From Flavobacterium frigidarium DSM 17623 (GTDB lineage Bacteria > Bacteroidota > Bacteroidia > Flavobacteriales > Flavobacteriaceae): a stretch of DNA of 64,000 bases. Below are positions 16,953-26,568 of the stretch, in pieces; the first letter of the stretch is position 1; each line of letters opens with the position of its first letter. Where the stretch lies: NCBI RefSeq assembly GCF_000425505.1, contig NZ_AUDO01000001.1, forward strand, positions 186,001 through 250,000. The letters are read 5' to 3'. The notes under the pieces were generated by a model, which searched no databases, was not told the origin of the DNA, and saw only the letters and a program-made list of their open reading frames with translations. The position numbers and the translations under genes are program-made.

Positions 16953-18407
16953 TTATTTTTTTTCTTCATTCCATATTTCAGCATTGTCAACACCTATATC
17001 TTTTGGATTAAAAACAGGATCTTTTCCTTCTTTCTTCTGCTTTTCATAATCTCTTAACGCAGCTAATGCCGGTTTTTGCAACAATAAGATTGCTATAATA
17101 TTAAACCAAGCCATTAAACCTACTCCAATATCTCCAATAGTCCAAGCTAATTTTGCTGTATTAATACTTCCATAAATCATTACAGCAATCATTACAGCAC
17201 GTAATGCATAATTAAACATAGGCGTCTTAAATTTTCTAGTCAAATAAGATACATTAGTCTCAGCAATATAATAATAAGCTAAAATGGTTGTAAAAGCAAA
17301 GAAGAACAATGCAATTGCAACAAAGTATGAACCCACACCTGGAAAAACAGTATCCATAGCACTCTGCGTGTATCCAGCACCTGGAGTAACACTTGCTAAA
17401 CCACTGTATAAAAATTCAGAAGCTCCTTCTTTATTTCCAAAATTTGGATTTTGTACGTTGTATGTACCCGTGATTAAAATCATAAACCCAGTAGCTGAAC
17501 ACACTAAAATAGTATCAATATATACAGAAAATGCTTGTACTAATCCTTGTTTTGTAGGGTGAGACACATTAGCAGCTGCCGCGATATGGGGAGCCGATCC
17601 TTGACCTGCCTCGTTCGAATAAATCCCTCGCTTAACACCCCATTGCACTGCTAGTCCAAATACCGCTCCAAAGCCAGCTTCCATGTTAAAGGCACTTCTA
17701 AAAATCAATGCAATAATGTTAGGAAGTCTATCAAAATCTATAGCTACGATAGCAATTGCAGCAATAATATAAGCAATAGCCATAAAAGGCACGATTAGCT
17801 CTGTAAATTTAGCGATACGTTTCACACCTCCAAAAACAATAGCCGCAAATATCGCTGATAGGGCAACACCAGTAATTAACGGATCAATTTGAAAAGCGTT
17901 ATCAATTCCCTCTGCAACAGAGTTTGCTTGAACCCCGGGTAACAAAACCCCCATGGCAATAACCGCAACAATAGCAAAAGCCGTTGCAAACCATTTTACA
18001 CCTAATCCTTTTTCTATATAAAACGAAGGTCCACCACGAAGGGACCCTTTATCTTTCTCTTTGTATATTTGAGCTAATGTCGCCTCAATAAATGCAGTAC
18101 TAGCGCCAAAAAAAGCAACAATCCACATCCAAAATAGCGCGCCTGGACCACCAAAAGCGATAGCAGTAGCAACACCAGCAATATTCCCTGTTCCCACTCT
18201 ACCAGCTAAGGACATTGACAAGGCTTGAAAAGAAGAAACACCCGAATCTGAACTTTCACCATCAAATAATAAACGAATCATTTCTCTAAGATGTCGAACT
18301 TGTAAAAAACGAGTTCGGATAGAAAAATAAAGCCCCGAACCTAGGCATAAAACGATTAAAGCATCACTCCATACTAAATCATTTAACATACCAATAACCT
18401 CTTCCAT
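16953..18407 (-). CDS. Alanine/glycine:cation symporter (AGCS family)
   Basis: A 484-residue inner-membrane transporter that takes up alanine or glycine with Na+ or H+. The family motif GRVGTGNIAGVATAIAFGGP (about 69-88) is clear, followed by GALFWMW. IYSNEAGQGSAPHIAAAA (about 262-279) and FAFTTILAYYYIAE are further AGCS signatures. About ten hydrophobic helices are visible and the C-terminus is charged and cytoplasmic. It is expressed alone; about 300 bp upstream separate it from the GlmU-like gene on the same strand. Substrate preference within the family cannot be read from the sequence. Confidence 0.93.
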   Translation of the reverse strand: MEEVIGMLNDLVWSDALIVLCLGSGLYFSIRTRFLQVRHLREMIRLLFDGESSDSGVSSFQALSMSLAGRVGTGNIAGVATAIAFGGPGALFWMWIVAFFGASTAFIEATLAQIYKEKDKGSLRGGPSFYIEKGLGVKWFATAFAIVAVIAMGVLLPGVQANSVAEGIDNAFQIDPLITGVALSAIFAAIVFGGVKRIAKFTELIVPFMAIAYIIAAIAIVAIDFDRLPNIIALIFRSAFNMEAGFGAVFGLAVQWGVKRGIYSNEAGQGSAPHIAAAANVSHPTKQGLVQAFSVYIDTILVCSATGFMILITGTYNVQNPNFGNKEGASEFLYSGLASVTPGAGYTQSAMDTVFPGVGSYFVAIALFFFAFTTILAYYYIAETNVSYLTRKFKTPMFNYALRAVMIAVMIYGSINTAKLAWTIGDIGVGLMAWFNIIAILLLQKPALAALRDYEKQKKEGKDPVFNPKDIGVDNAEIWNEEKK

Positions 18408-18716
18408 AAAAATATTTTAAATTAATAATTATCAAAAAATCAGCAAATTCCCAACTTTGTAATTTTTTGTTTATAAAACTATAACATATGGAGAGAAAAA
18501 ACTAACGAACTACCATATAAATACACATTAAGACATTAATAAATCCGTCCGGACAATCCTTCAAATTTTGAGGTTAAATTACTATTTTATGATTTTAACA
18601 AAATATTCACATAACATTTAAAATTAAAGACGGAAAATAACTAAAAAAAACTGCCAGATAGTAGTTATCTGGCAGTTTTTAAAAATCATATTAAGAGGCA
18701 ATTTTACAAGTAGAAA
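18408..18716. other. Intergenic interval with terminator
   Basis: The 309 bp upstream of the symporter contain the terminator of the GlmU-like gene (18647-18682) and otherwise AT-rich DNA. No open frame or repeat was seen. Confidence 0.6.
18647..18684 (-). terminator. Intrinsic terminator of the GlmU-like gene
   Basis: AAAACTGCCAGATA (18647-18660) pairs perfectly with TATCTGGCAGTTTT (18666-18679), a 14-bp stem flanked by A and T tracts. Confidence 0.88.
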
Positions 18717-19892
18717 TTATTCTTTTCGCCATTTTTTTGTTATTTCAAATACGTGCTCTAAAATTGCAGCCTCTTGCTCATCAAACTCCATATTTCTGCG
18801 ACTCATGACAATTTTAGCTGTTTGAAATGCTTTTTTAGTAATGTAGGTAGTAAATCCAGAGGCACCACCCCAAGAAAAACTAGGTACAAAATTACGAGGG
18901 AATCCGCTTCCAAAGATATTTGCACTGACTCCCACAACCGTACCAGTATTAAACATGGTATTGATTCCGCATTTACTATGGTCCCCCATCATCAATCCAC
19001 AAAATTGCAATCCTGTTTTAGCGAAACCTTCGGTTTCATAGCTCCATAGTTTTACTTCTTCGTAATTATTTTTTAGATTCGAATTATTACTATCTGCACC
19101 TATATTGCACCATTCTCCAAGAACAGAATTTCCTAAAAATCCATCATGCCCCTTATTCGAATTATTAAATAATACTGAATTATTTACCTCACCACCTACT
19201 CTTGAGTTAGCTCCCACAGTTGTAGGTCCGTAAATTTTTGATGCTAATTTAACTACAGCACCGTCACCTAATGAGAACGGCCCCCTAATTACAGAGCCTT
19301 CCATTATTTCAGCATTTTTACCTATATATATAGGACCTGTTGAAGCATTTAATGTCACAAACTCCAGCTTAGCGCCTTCTTCTATAAAAATGTTTTCTGG
19401 CGCAATAACATTAACGCTTTTAGGTATTGGTTGTGATTGTCTGTCTTCAGTGATGTATTCAAAATCTTGTCTAATAGCAGCATCATTTTTTGAGAAGATG
19501 TCCCACGTATTCATAACTGTGATGCAGTCTCCAGTGTATTCGATAATTTCATAATCATCAAAATCTACTTCTTCCTGCTCCTCATTCGAAAAAAATGCCA
19601 CCACCTCTTCTCCTTTGAAGATTGCTTGTTTATCGCTTAAGTCAGTAATTAAATCTACTAATTCAGCTGTAGGTAAAAATGAAGCGTTAATCATTACATT
19701 TTGCTCTAACTCTACCATTGGGTATTTATCAGATAAGTATTCCTCTGTCAAAGTTGTGGTAGTAGAGCCTAGGTGCATTTCCCATTTTTGACGTATGCTT
19801 ACAATACCGATAAGAACATCAGCAACTGGGCGAGTATAAGTAAAAGGCAATAATGCATTACGAGCTGGCCCGTCAAAAAGTATATAGTTCAT
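18717..19892 (-). CDS. GlmU-like sugar-nucleotide enzyme of the Bacteroidota type
   Basis: A 391-residue protein that begins MNYILFDGPARNALLPFTYTRP, the characteristic start of the alternative GlmU family in Bacteroidota. That family is proposed to make UDP-N-acetylglucosamine from glucosamine-1-phosphate. The first half is a degenerate nucleotidyltransferase-like domain. The second half (about 165-335) is a left-handed beta helix with hexapeptide repeats such as IYIGKNAEIMEGSVIRGPF and GEWCNIGADSNNSNL, ending in MMGDHSKCGINTMFNTGTVVG. I start at the ATG at 19892 because the longer frame opens with TTG. Assignment of both activities to this protein is inference. It is upstream of no obvious partner. 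Confidence 0.83.
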   Translation of the reverse strand: MNYILFDGPARNALLPFTYTRPVADVLIGIVSIRQKWEMHLGSTTTTLTEEYLSDKYPMVELEQNVMINASFLPTAELVDLITDLSDKQAIFKGEEVVAFFSNEEQEEVDFDDYEIIEYTGDCITVMNTWDIFSKNDAAIRQDFEYITEDRQSQPIPKSVNVIAPENIFIEEGAKLEFVTLNASTGPIYIGKNAEIMEGSVIRGPFSLGDGAVVKLASKIYGPTTVGANSRVGGEVNNSVLFNNSNKGHDGFLGNSVLGEWCNIGADSNNSNLKNNYEEVKLWSYETEGFAKTGLQFCGLMMGDHSKCGINTMFNTGTVVGVSANIFGSGFPRNFVPSFSWGGASGFTTYITKKAFQTAKIVMSRRNMEFDEQEAAILEHVFEITKKWRKE

Positions 19893-19988
19893 TGTATAAA
19901 ATTTCAAGGTTACAAAGAGCCAAAGTTACAAAGTTTTTATTTGTTTCGTCAACATGTTTACTTCTTATACATTTCATTTATAGCAATA

Positions 19989-20016
19989 AAAAAAGCCTCC
20001 CAAAATGGAAGGCTTT
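19989..20016 (-). terminator. Intrinsic terminator of rpmE2
   Basis: AAAGCCTCC and GGAAGGCTTT flank the loop CAAAAT to form a hairpin, with a T tract on the minus strand. It lies 25 bp past the rpmE2 stop. Confidence 0.75.
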
Positions 20017-20040
20017 ACTATAATCAAAAACAAGTTAAAA

Positions 20041-20292
20041 TTATTTAACGTGTTTAGCGTATTTAGTTTTGAACTTGTCAATACGTCCTGCAGTATCGAT
20101 AAGTTTGTTTTTACCTGTGTAAAAAGGGTGAGAAGTTCTTGAGATCTCCATTTTTACAACTGGATATTCAACACCATCAACTTCAATTGTTTCTCTTGTA
20201 TCTGCTGTAGATTTAGTGATAAAAACTTCGTCATTTGACATGTCTTTAAATGCAACTAATCTGTAATTCTCTGGGTGTACACCTTTTTTCAT
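20041..20292 (-). CDS. rpmE2: Ribosomal protein L31, type B
   Basis: An 83-residue large-subunit ribosomal protein. [19 protein letters not shown], the [15 protein letters not shown] strand and [21 protein letters not shown] identify L31. The zinc-binding Cys residues of type A L31 are absent, so it is the zinc-independent form (C-). It has its own transcription unit: on the minus strand a TTG-N18-TAAATTTG promoter at 20434-20406 lies about 115 bp upstream of the ATG. Confidence 0.97.
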   Translation of the reverse strand: MKKGVHPENYRLVAFKDMSNDEVFITKSTADTRETIEVDGVEYPVVKMEISRTSHPFYTGKNKLIDTAGRIDKFKTKYAKHVK

Positions 20293-20533
20293 CTTGTAAT
20301 TCTTTTTTATTTGTTTGGCTATAAATTCTTTTGAAGCTTTCCTTGTTAAAGGGAAAGGTATAAATTCATTATAACTTTTTATTTTATTCTGTTATTTTGA
20401 GTTTGCAAATTTACAATTATTTTTCAATAAACAATTCTTTGACTTCTTTTTTTTATTAAATAGTAAAATTATTTTTTTCCTATCTATATATTTGAATTAC
20501 TATCTTTGCACACTAATGTAAAACCTTATAAAT

Positions 20534-21070
20534 ATGATCAGTCAAATTATTAAAAGAAACGGTATAAATTACGGTGTTGTAACAGGAATTGTCCTATCAT
20601 TAATTACTGCAGTAATCTATGCCATAGATATTAAATTGTTCCTTTCTTTCTGGACCACTTTATTAAGCCTATCTGCTTTTATAATAATTACTGTGATTTT
20701 ATTAATGCAAACTAAAAAACAAGTAAATAATCAACTCTCATTTAAAGAAGCTTTCACTGCCTATTTTATATGCTCTTTGATTGGTATCGCTTTATTAGTT
20801 GGTTTTAAAATGCTTTTATTTAATGTTATCGATCCAAGTTTAAAAGATACTTTACTAGAGCTAACAGTAAAATATTTAAAAGACACTTCTAATAAATATG
20901 GCGTTAGCGCTAGCACATTAAACGAAATGATTACAAACTTGAGGAAAAATGATCCATTCTCGATAGCTGAACAACTAAAAGGAGGGTTTATAAATTTATT
21001 CTTTGCTTGCATCCTTGGATTAATAATGGCTTTTATATTTAAAACGAAAAACACATCACAAGATAACTAA
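20534..21070 (+). CDS. DUF4199 family membrane protein
   Basis: A 178-residue inner-membrane protein typical of Bacteroidota. Four hydrophobic helices are visible: about residues 13-32, 36-58, 75-96 and 148-168. QLSFKEAFTAYFICSLIGIA in the middle is a conserved DUF4199 string. Function is unknown. It starts 26 bp after a TATCTTTG element (20501-20508). Its stop codon overlaps the start of the downstream glycosyltransferase (TAATG at 21068-21072), so the pair is translationally coupled and may work together on a membrane-linked glycan. Confidence 0.82.
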   Translation: MISQIIKRNGINYGVVTGIVLSLITAVIYAIDIKLFLSFWTTLLSLSAFIIITVILLMQTKKQVNNQLSFKEAFTAYFICSLIGIALLVGFKMLLFNVIDPSLKDTLLELTVKYLKDTSNKYGVSASTLNEMITNLRKNDPFSIAEQLKGGFINLFFACILGLIMAFIFKTKNTSQDN

Positions 21071-22026
21071 TGAATTTATCTATCCTTATTCCCCTTCTTA
21101 ACGAAGAAGAATCTTTACAAGAATTATACACTTGGATCATAAAAGTGATGCAAGAACATCAATACAAATATGAAGTTATCTTTTTAGATGATGGAAGCAC
21201 TGACAAATCATGGTCTATTATTGAAGGTTTTTCTAAAGAGAACCCAAATATTAAAGGGATTAGATTCATGAGAAACTTTGGTAAATCTCAAGCTTTGCAT
21301 GCTGGATTTGCAAAAGCTCAAGGAGATGTTATCATCACCATGGATGCCGATTTACAAGACAGCCCAGAAGAAATTCCGGGACTATATAATATGATTAGCT
21401 CACAGGATTATGATCTAGTTTCAGGATGGAAAAAGAAACGTTATGACTCTGTGGTAGCAAAGAACTTACCTTCTAAATTATTTAATTGGGCTGCTAGAAA
21501 AACTTCTGGCGTACAGTTAAATGATTTTAATTGTGGATTAAAAGCATACAAGAATATCGTTGTGAAAAACGTAGAAGTATCTGGTGAAATGCACCGTTAC
21601 ATCCCCGTTCTAGCAAAGAATGCAGGTTTTGGAAAAATTGGTGAAAAAGTAGTGCAACACCAAGCGAGAAAATACGGTGAAACTAAATTTGGTATGGAAC
21701 GTTTTATAAACGGTTTTCTAGATTTAATCACTATTTGGTTTCTATCGCGTTTTGGAAAAAGACCTATGCACTTATTTGGCGCTATGGGATCTTTAATGTT
21801 CATCATAGGTTTTTTACTTGCAGGATATATTGGTGTTTCTAAATTATACCATATGTACAACAACATGCGTTATAACTTAGTTACTGACAATCCTTGGTTT
21901 TTTATCGCTTTGACGACCATGATTTTAGGAACACAACTATTTTTGGCTGGTTTCTTAGGAGAAATAATTTTACGTACAAAAAACAACGAAGAGCGCTATA
22001 AAGTGGCCAGCGAACTTAACTTATAG
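21070..22026 (+). CDS. Family 2 glycosyltransferase with two C-terminal membrane helices (DPM1/GtrB-like)
   Basis: A 318-residue enzyme that would transfer a sugar from a nucleotide donor to undecaprenyl or dolichyl phosphate at the cytoplasmic face. The GT-A domain shows ILIPLLNEEESL (4-15), FLDDGSTDKSW (about 38-48), the metal-binding MDADLQDSPEEI (about 91-102) and VSGWKKKRYDS. The C-terminus has two transmembrane helices (about 236-258 and 275-300) followed by ERYKV, the layout of polyprenyl-phosphate glycosyltransferases such as GtrB. It overlaps the DUF4199 gene by one base. Confidence 0.92.
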   Translation: MNLSILIPLLNEEESLQELYTWIIKVMQEHQYKYEVIFLDDGSTDKSWSIIEGFSKENPNIKGIRFMRNFGKSQALHAGFAKAQGDVIITMDADLQDSPEEIPGLYNMISSQDYDLVSGWKKKRYDSVVAKNLPSKLFNWAARKTSGVQLNDFNCGLKAYKNIVVKNVEVSGEMHRYIPVLAKNAGFGKIGEKVVQHQARKYGETKFGMERFINGFLDLITIWFLSRFGKRPMHLFGAMGSLMFIIGFLLAGYIGVSKLYHMYNNMRYNLVTDNPWFFIALTTMILGTQLFLAGFLGEIILRTKNNEERYKVASELNL

Positions 22027-22032
22027 TTGGCC

Positions 22033-22110
22033 CTAGCCCTGATAGTAGCGGCATCCTTTTTAACTTGTTTAAGTTGAAAAGATACAGCGAATAGCAGGAA
22101 ATAGCTTCTA
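22033..22110 (+). ncRNA. Structured element resembling the Flavo-1 RNA motif
   Basis: Between the glycosyltransferase and phosphomutase genes lies a non-coding block with nested complementarity. TAGCCCTG near 22034-22041 can pair with CAGG and TAGCT near 22095-22106. An inner hairpin ATCCTTTTTAACTT / AAGTTGAAAAGAT is capped by GTTT. The text pattern (CCCTGATAG, GCGGCATCC, then GATACAGCGAATAGC and AGGAAATAGCT) is one I associate with a repeat-like structured element common between Flavobacterium genes. Matching it to Rfam Flavo-1 is from memory and not searched. Function is unknown. Confidence 0.5.
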
Positions 22111-22145
22111 ATAAAAAATAAAATTAACTGATAATAAATAGACAT

Positions 22146-23873
22146 ATGGATATCAAACAAAACATTTTAGACGCAGTAAATGAATGGTTAACACCGTCAT
22201 TTGACACGGCTACTCAAGCAGCAGTAAAAGAATTAATTGCCTCATCACCAAAGGAACTTGAAGAGAGTTTTTATAAAAATCTTGAGTTTGGAACCGGCGG
22301 AATGCGCGGGGTTATGGGCGTTGGGAATAATCGTATCAACAAGTATACGCTTGGAAAAAGCACGCAAGGATTGTCTAATTATTTAAAGACTAGTTTTCCT
22401 AACCAACCTTTGAAAGCAGTAATCGCTTATGACTGCCGTCAAAATAGTGATACACTTGCAAAGACAGTTGCTGATGTATTTTCAGCTAATGGAATTGAGG
22501 TTTTCTTATTTTCAGAATTAAGACCTACTCCAGAATTATCATTTGCAGTAAAACATTTGGGATGCCAATGTGGAATTGTTCTTACTGCCTCTCACAATCC
22601 ACCAGAATACAATGGATACAAAGTGTACTGGCAAGACGGTGGACAAATTGTTCCGCCAGAAGATGCTGGAATTATCAATGTAATTGAAAACTTAGATTAT
22701 AGCGAAATTAAATTTGGAGCCAACGAGGATTTGATTCATTATATCGATAAAGACTTAGATGCTGCATTTATAAAATCATCGATTGCAAATGCTAGTTTTA
22801 ATACACCGCAAGAAGCGAAAGACAATTTAAACATTGTTTTTACTTCTTTGCACGGTACTTCAATTACTGTTATTCCAGAAACTTTATCACAAGCAGGTTA
22901 TACCAATGTGAATATTGTTGAAGAACAAAGAATTCCAGATGGTAGTTTCCCCACTGTTAAATCTCCTAATCCTGAGGAGCCCGAAGCACTTGCTATGGCG
23001 CTTGCATTAGCAGATAAAACGAATGCTGATATTGTGGTAGGAACAGATCCTGACTGTGACCGTTTAGGTGTTGCTGTGCGCAATAACGAGGGTAAAATGA
23101 TTTTACTTAATGGAAACCAGACTATGGTTTTAATGACTGCATTTTTACTAGAACAATGGAAAAAATCAGATAAAATCAATGGAAAACAATTTATAGGATC
23201 TACAATTGTTTCGACTCCTATGATGATGGAGCTTGCTTCTAATTATGATGTTGAATGCAAAGTAGGCTTAACTGGATTTAAATGGATCGCTAAAATGATC
23301 AAAGATTTTCCAGAGTTAGAATTTATAGGTGGTGGAGAAGAAAGTTTTGGTTTTATGGTAGGAGACGCTGTGCGTGATAAAGATGCTGTAGCGGCAACTT
23401 TATTAGTATGCGAAATTGCAGCTCAAGCTAAAGCAAACGGAAGCTCGCCTTATAAAGAGTTAATCAAGTTATATGTAGATAACGGTTTTTACAAAGAGTA
23501 TTTGATTTCGATTACCAAAAAAGGAATGGAAGGATTGCAACAAATCACTCAAATGATGATTGATTTGCGTGAAAACCCATTGAAAGAAATTAATGGCCAA
23601 CGTGTAATTATGGTGGAAGATTACCAATCATCTATCGCTAAAAATTTACTTGACGGTTCAGAAACTACAATGAGCATTCCTAAATCCAACGTATTGATTT
23701 ATTATACTGAAGATGGATCTAAAATTTGCGCTAGACCTAGTGGAACTGAGCCAAAAATAAAATTCTACATCAGTGTAAATGCAGAGTTAGAAGCTGTGGA
23801 AGATTTTAACGAAGTTGAAGCTATTTTAGACCAAAAAATAAAAAACATCATTACTTCAATGCAATTGAATTAA
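22146..23873 (+). CDS. Phospho-sugar mutase (phosphoglucomutase/phosphomannomutase superfamily)
   Basis: A 575-residue alpha-D-phosphohexomutase that shifts phosphate between C1 and C6 of a hexose. All four signature loops are present: the phosphoserine loop [13 protein letters not shown] near 148-160, the Mg-binding DPDCDRLG near 301-308, the sugar-binding GGEESFG near 395-401 and the phosphate-binding RPSGTEPK near 529-536. Length and the N-terminal [14 protein letters not shown] string fit the PgcA/Pgm2 group of 560-600 residues. It could feed glucose-1-phosphate or mannose-1-phosphate to envelope glycan synthesis. A terminator follows. Confidence 0.94.
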   Translation: MDIKQNILDAVNEWLTPSFDTATQAAVKELIASSPKELEESFYKNLEFGTGGMRGVMGVGNNRINKYTLGKSTQGLSNYLKTSFPNQPLKAVIAYDCRQNSDTLAKTVADVFSANGIEVFLFSELRPTPELSFAVKHLGCQCGIVLTASHNPPEYNGYKVYWQDGGQIVPPEDAGIINVIENLDYSEIKFGANEDLIHYIDKDLDAAFIKSSIANASFNTPQEAKDNLNIVFTSLHGTSITVIPETLSQAGYTNVNIVEEQRIPDGSFPTVKSPNPEEPEALAMALALADKTNADIVVGTDPDCDRLGVAVRNNEGKMILLNGNQTMVLMTAFLLEQWKKSDKINGKQFIGSTIVSTPMMMELASNYDVECKVGLTGFKWIAKMIKDFPELEFIGGGEESFGFMVGDAVRDKDAVAATLLVCEIAAQAKANGSSPYKELIKLYVDNGFYKEYLISITKKGMEGLQQITQMMIDLRENPLKEINGQRVIMVEDYQSSIAKNLLDGSETTMSIPKSNVLIYYTEDGSKICARPSGTEPKIKFYISVNAELEAVEDFNEVEAILDQKIKNIITSMQLN

Positions 23874-23900
23874 GCATTTTAATTCTACATTAAATATAGC

Positions 23901-23938
23901 AGACCCGACAAATTTTACTAAAATTGTCGGGTCTTCAT
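23901..23938 (+). terminator. Hairpin terminator after the phosphomutase gene
   Basis: AGACCCGACA-A-ATTTT pairs with AAAAT-TGTCGGGTCT around a short loop (23901-23935). The T tail is weak (TCTTCAT), so termination may be partial. Confidence 0.65.
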
Positions 23939-23951
23939 AATACCTATCATA

Positions 23952-25778
23952 ATGAATAATTTTAAACGAATATTCTCTTTTCTTGTACCCTATAAAAAGT
24001 ATGCCTACTTAAACATCTTTTTTAATGTTTTGTACGCCCTTTTTAGCACATTATCTTTTATGTCATTGATACCGATGATGCAAGTTTTGTTTGACCAAAC
24101 AAAGAGAAACACCGTCGAACCCGTTTATACCGGACTTGGAGGTATTAAAACGTTTGCTGAAAACTATATTAGTTATTTCATCACTAATGCCACAGATACT
24201 TATGGTGTAGGCTACACTTTATCGGTGATGGTTGCTTTGATTATTACCATCTTTTTATTAAAGAACTTAAGTGATTATCTAGCGATGTTTTTCATTACTT
24301 TTCTTCGTAATGGCGTTTTGAGAGACATGCGTAATGCGATGTATAAAAAAACAATTGAATTGCCACTAGCTTTCTTTTCTGAAAAAAGAAAAGGAGATGT
24401 AATTGCGAGGATCTCTGCCGATGTTAATGAAGTTCAAACTTCGTTCTTATCGATCCTGGAGCTTATTGTAAAAGAACCTTTGACGATAATATTTACAATT
24501 ACTGCCATGCTTTCGATAAGTGTTGACCTGACGTTGTTTGTTTTCATCTTTATTCCAGTTTCTGGCTATGTTATTTCGTTAATAGGTAAACAATTAAAAA
24601 GAAAATCTACCGAAGCACAGGAAGAACAAGGTATCTTTTTATCTACGATTGAAGAGACTTTAGGCGGACTAAAAGTGGTTAAAGGGTACAATTCAGAATC
24701 GTATTTCAACACCATTTTTTCATCGTCAACACAACGTTTTTTTAAATTATCAAACAGCATAGGAAACCGACAAAACCTAGCTTCGCCAACAAGTGAATTC
24801 ATGGGAATCATGGTAATTGCTATCCTTTTATGGTATGGGGGGAACATGGTATTGATCGAAAAGACGTTAAATGGCGCTTCGTTTATTGCTTATATGGGAC
24901 TAGCTTACAATATTCTTACCCCAGCAAAATCAATCTCTAAAGCATCTTATAGTGTAAAAAGAGGTAACGCTGCCGCAGAGCGTGTATTAGAAATTCTAGA
25001 CCAACAAAACCCAATTACATCTAAAAATGGTGCCATTGAAAAAACTAGTTTCGAAGAGGCTATTACAATCAAGAACATCAACTTTAAATATGAAGATGAA
25101 ATTGTTTTAAAAGATTTTTCTCTAAATGTAAAAAAAGGACAAACGGTTGCCTTAGTGGGACAATCAGGAAGTGGAAAAAGTACCATTGCAAATTTACTAA
25201 CGCGTTTTTATGATGTGAATGATGGATCTATAGCAATCGACGGTGAAAATATCAAGGACTTTAATTTACAATCTTTGCGTGGCTTGATGGGCTTAGTTAC
25301 TCAAGACAGCATTTTATTTAATGACACTATTAGAGCTAACATAGCACTTGGAAAACAGAATGCTACTGATGACGAAATTATCGAAGCTTTAAAAATTGCT
25401 AATGCATACGAGTTTGTAAAAGAATTACCTCTCGGGATTAATACAAATGTAGGAGACAGCGGAAATAAACTTTCTGGTGGACAAAAACAACGTTTATCTA
25501 TTGCAAGAGCAGTGCTTAAAAATCCTCCAATTATGATTTTAGATGAAGCCACTTCTGCACTAGATACCGAAAGCGAAAAATTTGTACAAGTTGCTCTCGA
25601 AAACATGATGCAAAATAGAACTTCGATTGTAATAGCACACCGTTTATCAACTATTCAAAAAGCGGACACTATTATTGTAATGCAAAAAGGTCGAATCGTT
25701 GAGCAAGGTACACATGAAGAGTTGATAGCACTTAATGGAACGTATAACAAATTGGTAACCTTACAATCATTTGAATAA
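23952..25778 (+). CDS. ABC exporter half-transporter (MsbA-like)
   Basis: A 608-residue fusion of a six-helix membrane domain (about 15-330) and an ATPase domain (about 365-608), expected to work as a homodimer in the inner membrane. The ATPase has Walker A VGQSGSGKST near 398-407, Q-loop TQDSILF, signature LSGGQKQR near 506-513, Walker B IMILDEATSALD near 526-537 and the H-loop IAHRLST. Relatives flip lipid A or other lipids, or export drugs. It starts only 15 bases after the mutase terminator, and no partner half-transporter is nearby, which favours a homodimer. Confidence 0.92.
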   Translation: MNNFKRIFSFLVPYKKYAYLNIFFNVLYALFSTLSFMSLIPMMQVLFDQTKRNTVEPVYTGLGGIKTFAENYISYFITNATDTYGVGYTLSVMVALIITIFLLKNLSDYLAMFFITFLRNGVLRDMRNAMYKKTIELPLAFFSEKRKGDVIARISADVNEVQTSFLSILELIVKEPLTIIFTITAMLSISVDLTLFVFIFIPVSGYVISLIGKQLKRKSTEAQEEQGIFLSTIEETLGGLKVVKGYNSESYFNTIFSSSTQRFFKLSNSIGNRQNLASPTSEFMGIMVIAILLWYGGNMVLIEKTLNGASFIAYMGLAYNILTPAKSISKASYSVKRGNAAAERVLEILDQQNPITSKNGAIEKTSFEEAITIKNINFKYEDEIVLKDFSLNVKKGQTVALVGQSGSGKSTIANLLTRFYDVNDGSIAIDGENIKDFNLQSLRGLMGLVTQDSILFNDTIRANIALGKQNATDDEIIEALKIANAYEFVKELPLGINTNVGDSGNKLSGGQKQRLSIARAVLKNPPIMILDEATSALDTESEKFVQVALENMMQNRTSIVIAHRLSTIQKADTIIVMQKGRIVEQGTHEELIALNGTYNKLVTLQSFE

Positions 25779-25860
25779 GAAACCAGAATTGTATTTTTAT
25801 TCGATGCAAAATTTTTAAACAGACCATATCCAAAGGCTCTTTAATTTTAAAATTCTAAAA

Positions 25861-26562
25861 ATGTATTTGAATAACCCCGACATAAAGCTACCTGAAGATC
25901 CCGATACTATAATCTGGAAATACTTAGATTTATCAAAATTTCTAGATTTACTTATGTCTAGAAAATTATTTATGTCGAGATCTGATAAATTTGAAGATCA
26001 ATATGAAGGTACTTTTAGCGAACCCACATTTGAAGAAATCAGGAAACTCTCTATTGACAATCCTGATTTTTTAAAATTTTATAAAACACATAGAGAGCGT
26101 GTAGCCATTAGTAGCTGGCACATCAATGAATACGAATCTTTTGCAATGTGGCAAATTTTCACACAAAATAGCGAAGGATTAGCCATACAATCTACAATAG
26201 GGCGATTGCAAGAATCATTGCATCTTGAAAATAATTACAAACAGTATATAGGTGAAGTAAATTATATTGATTACAAGAAAGAATACATTCCGTTTGACGA
26301 TATGTTCTTTCCTTTTTTATTCAAGAGAAAAAGTTTTCAATATGAGAGAGAAGTTCGCATCATTACAGATGTGAAAGAAAATAAAATCACTTTAAACGAT
26401 GGTTTGAAAATCAGCGTAGACATTGAAAAGTTAATTGAGAACATTTACATTCACCCCAAGTCAGAGAACTGGTATAAAAACCTAGTTATTCAATTAGTTA
26501 AACAACTAGGCTTTGATTTTAATATTGAAAAATCAGATTTAGAAAGTGATATTCTGATTTAA
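25861..26562 (+). CDS. DUF2971 family protein
   Basis: A 233-residue soluble protein. The N-terminal WKYLDLSKFLDLLMSRKLFMSRSDKFEDQYEG region and later AISSWHINEYESFAMWQIF and KRKSFQYEREVRII are the three conserved blocks of DUF2971. These proteins occur scattered among bacteria and phages, often as accessory genes, and have no known activity. The Asp/Glu and Arg in these blocks look like a shared active-site arrangement, but I cannot name a reaction. Codon use does not differ visibly from its neighbours. It is convergent with the EF-hand lipoprotein gene, seven bases apart. Confidence 0.8.
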   Translation: MYLNNPDIKLPEDPDTIIWKYLDLSKFLDLLMSRKLFMSRSDKFEDQYEGTFSEPTFEEIRKLSIDNPDFLKFYKTHRERVAISSWHINEYESFAMWQIFTQNSEGLAIQSTIGRLQESLHLENNYKQYIGEVNYIDYKKEYIPFDDMFFPFLFKRKSFQYEREVRIITDVKENKITLNDGLKISVDIEKLIENIYIHPKSENWYKNLVIQLVKQLGFDFNIEKSDLESDILI

Positions 26563-26568
26563 TATTTT

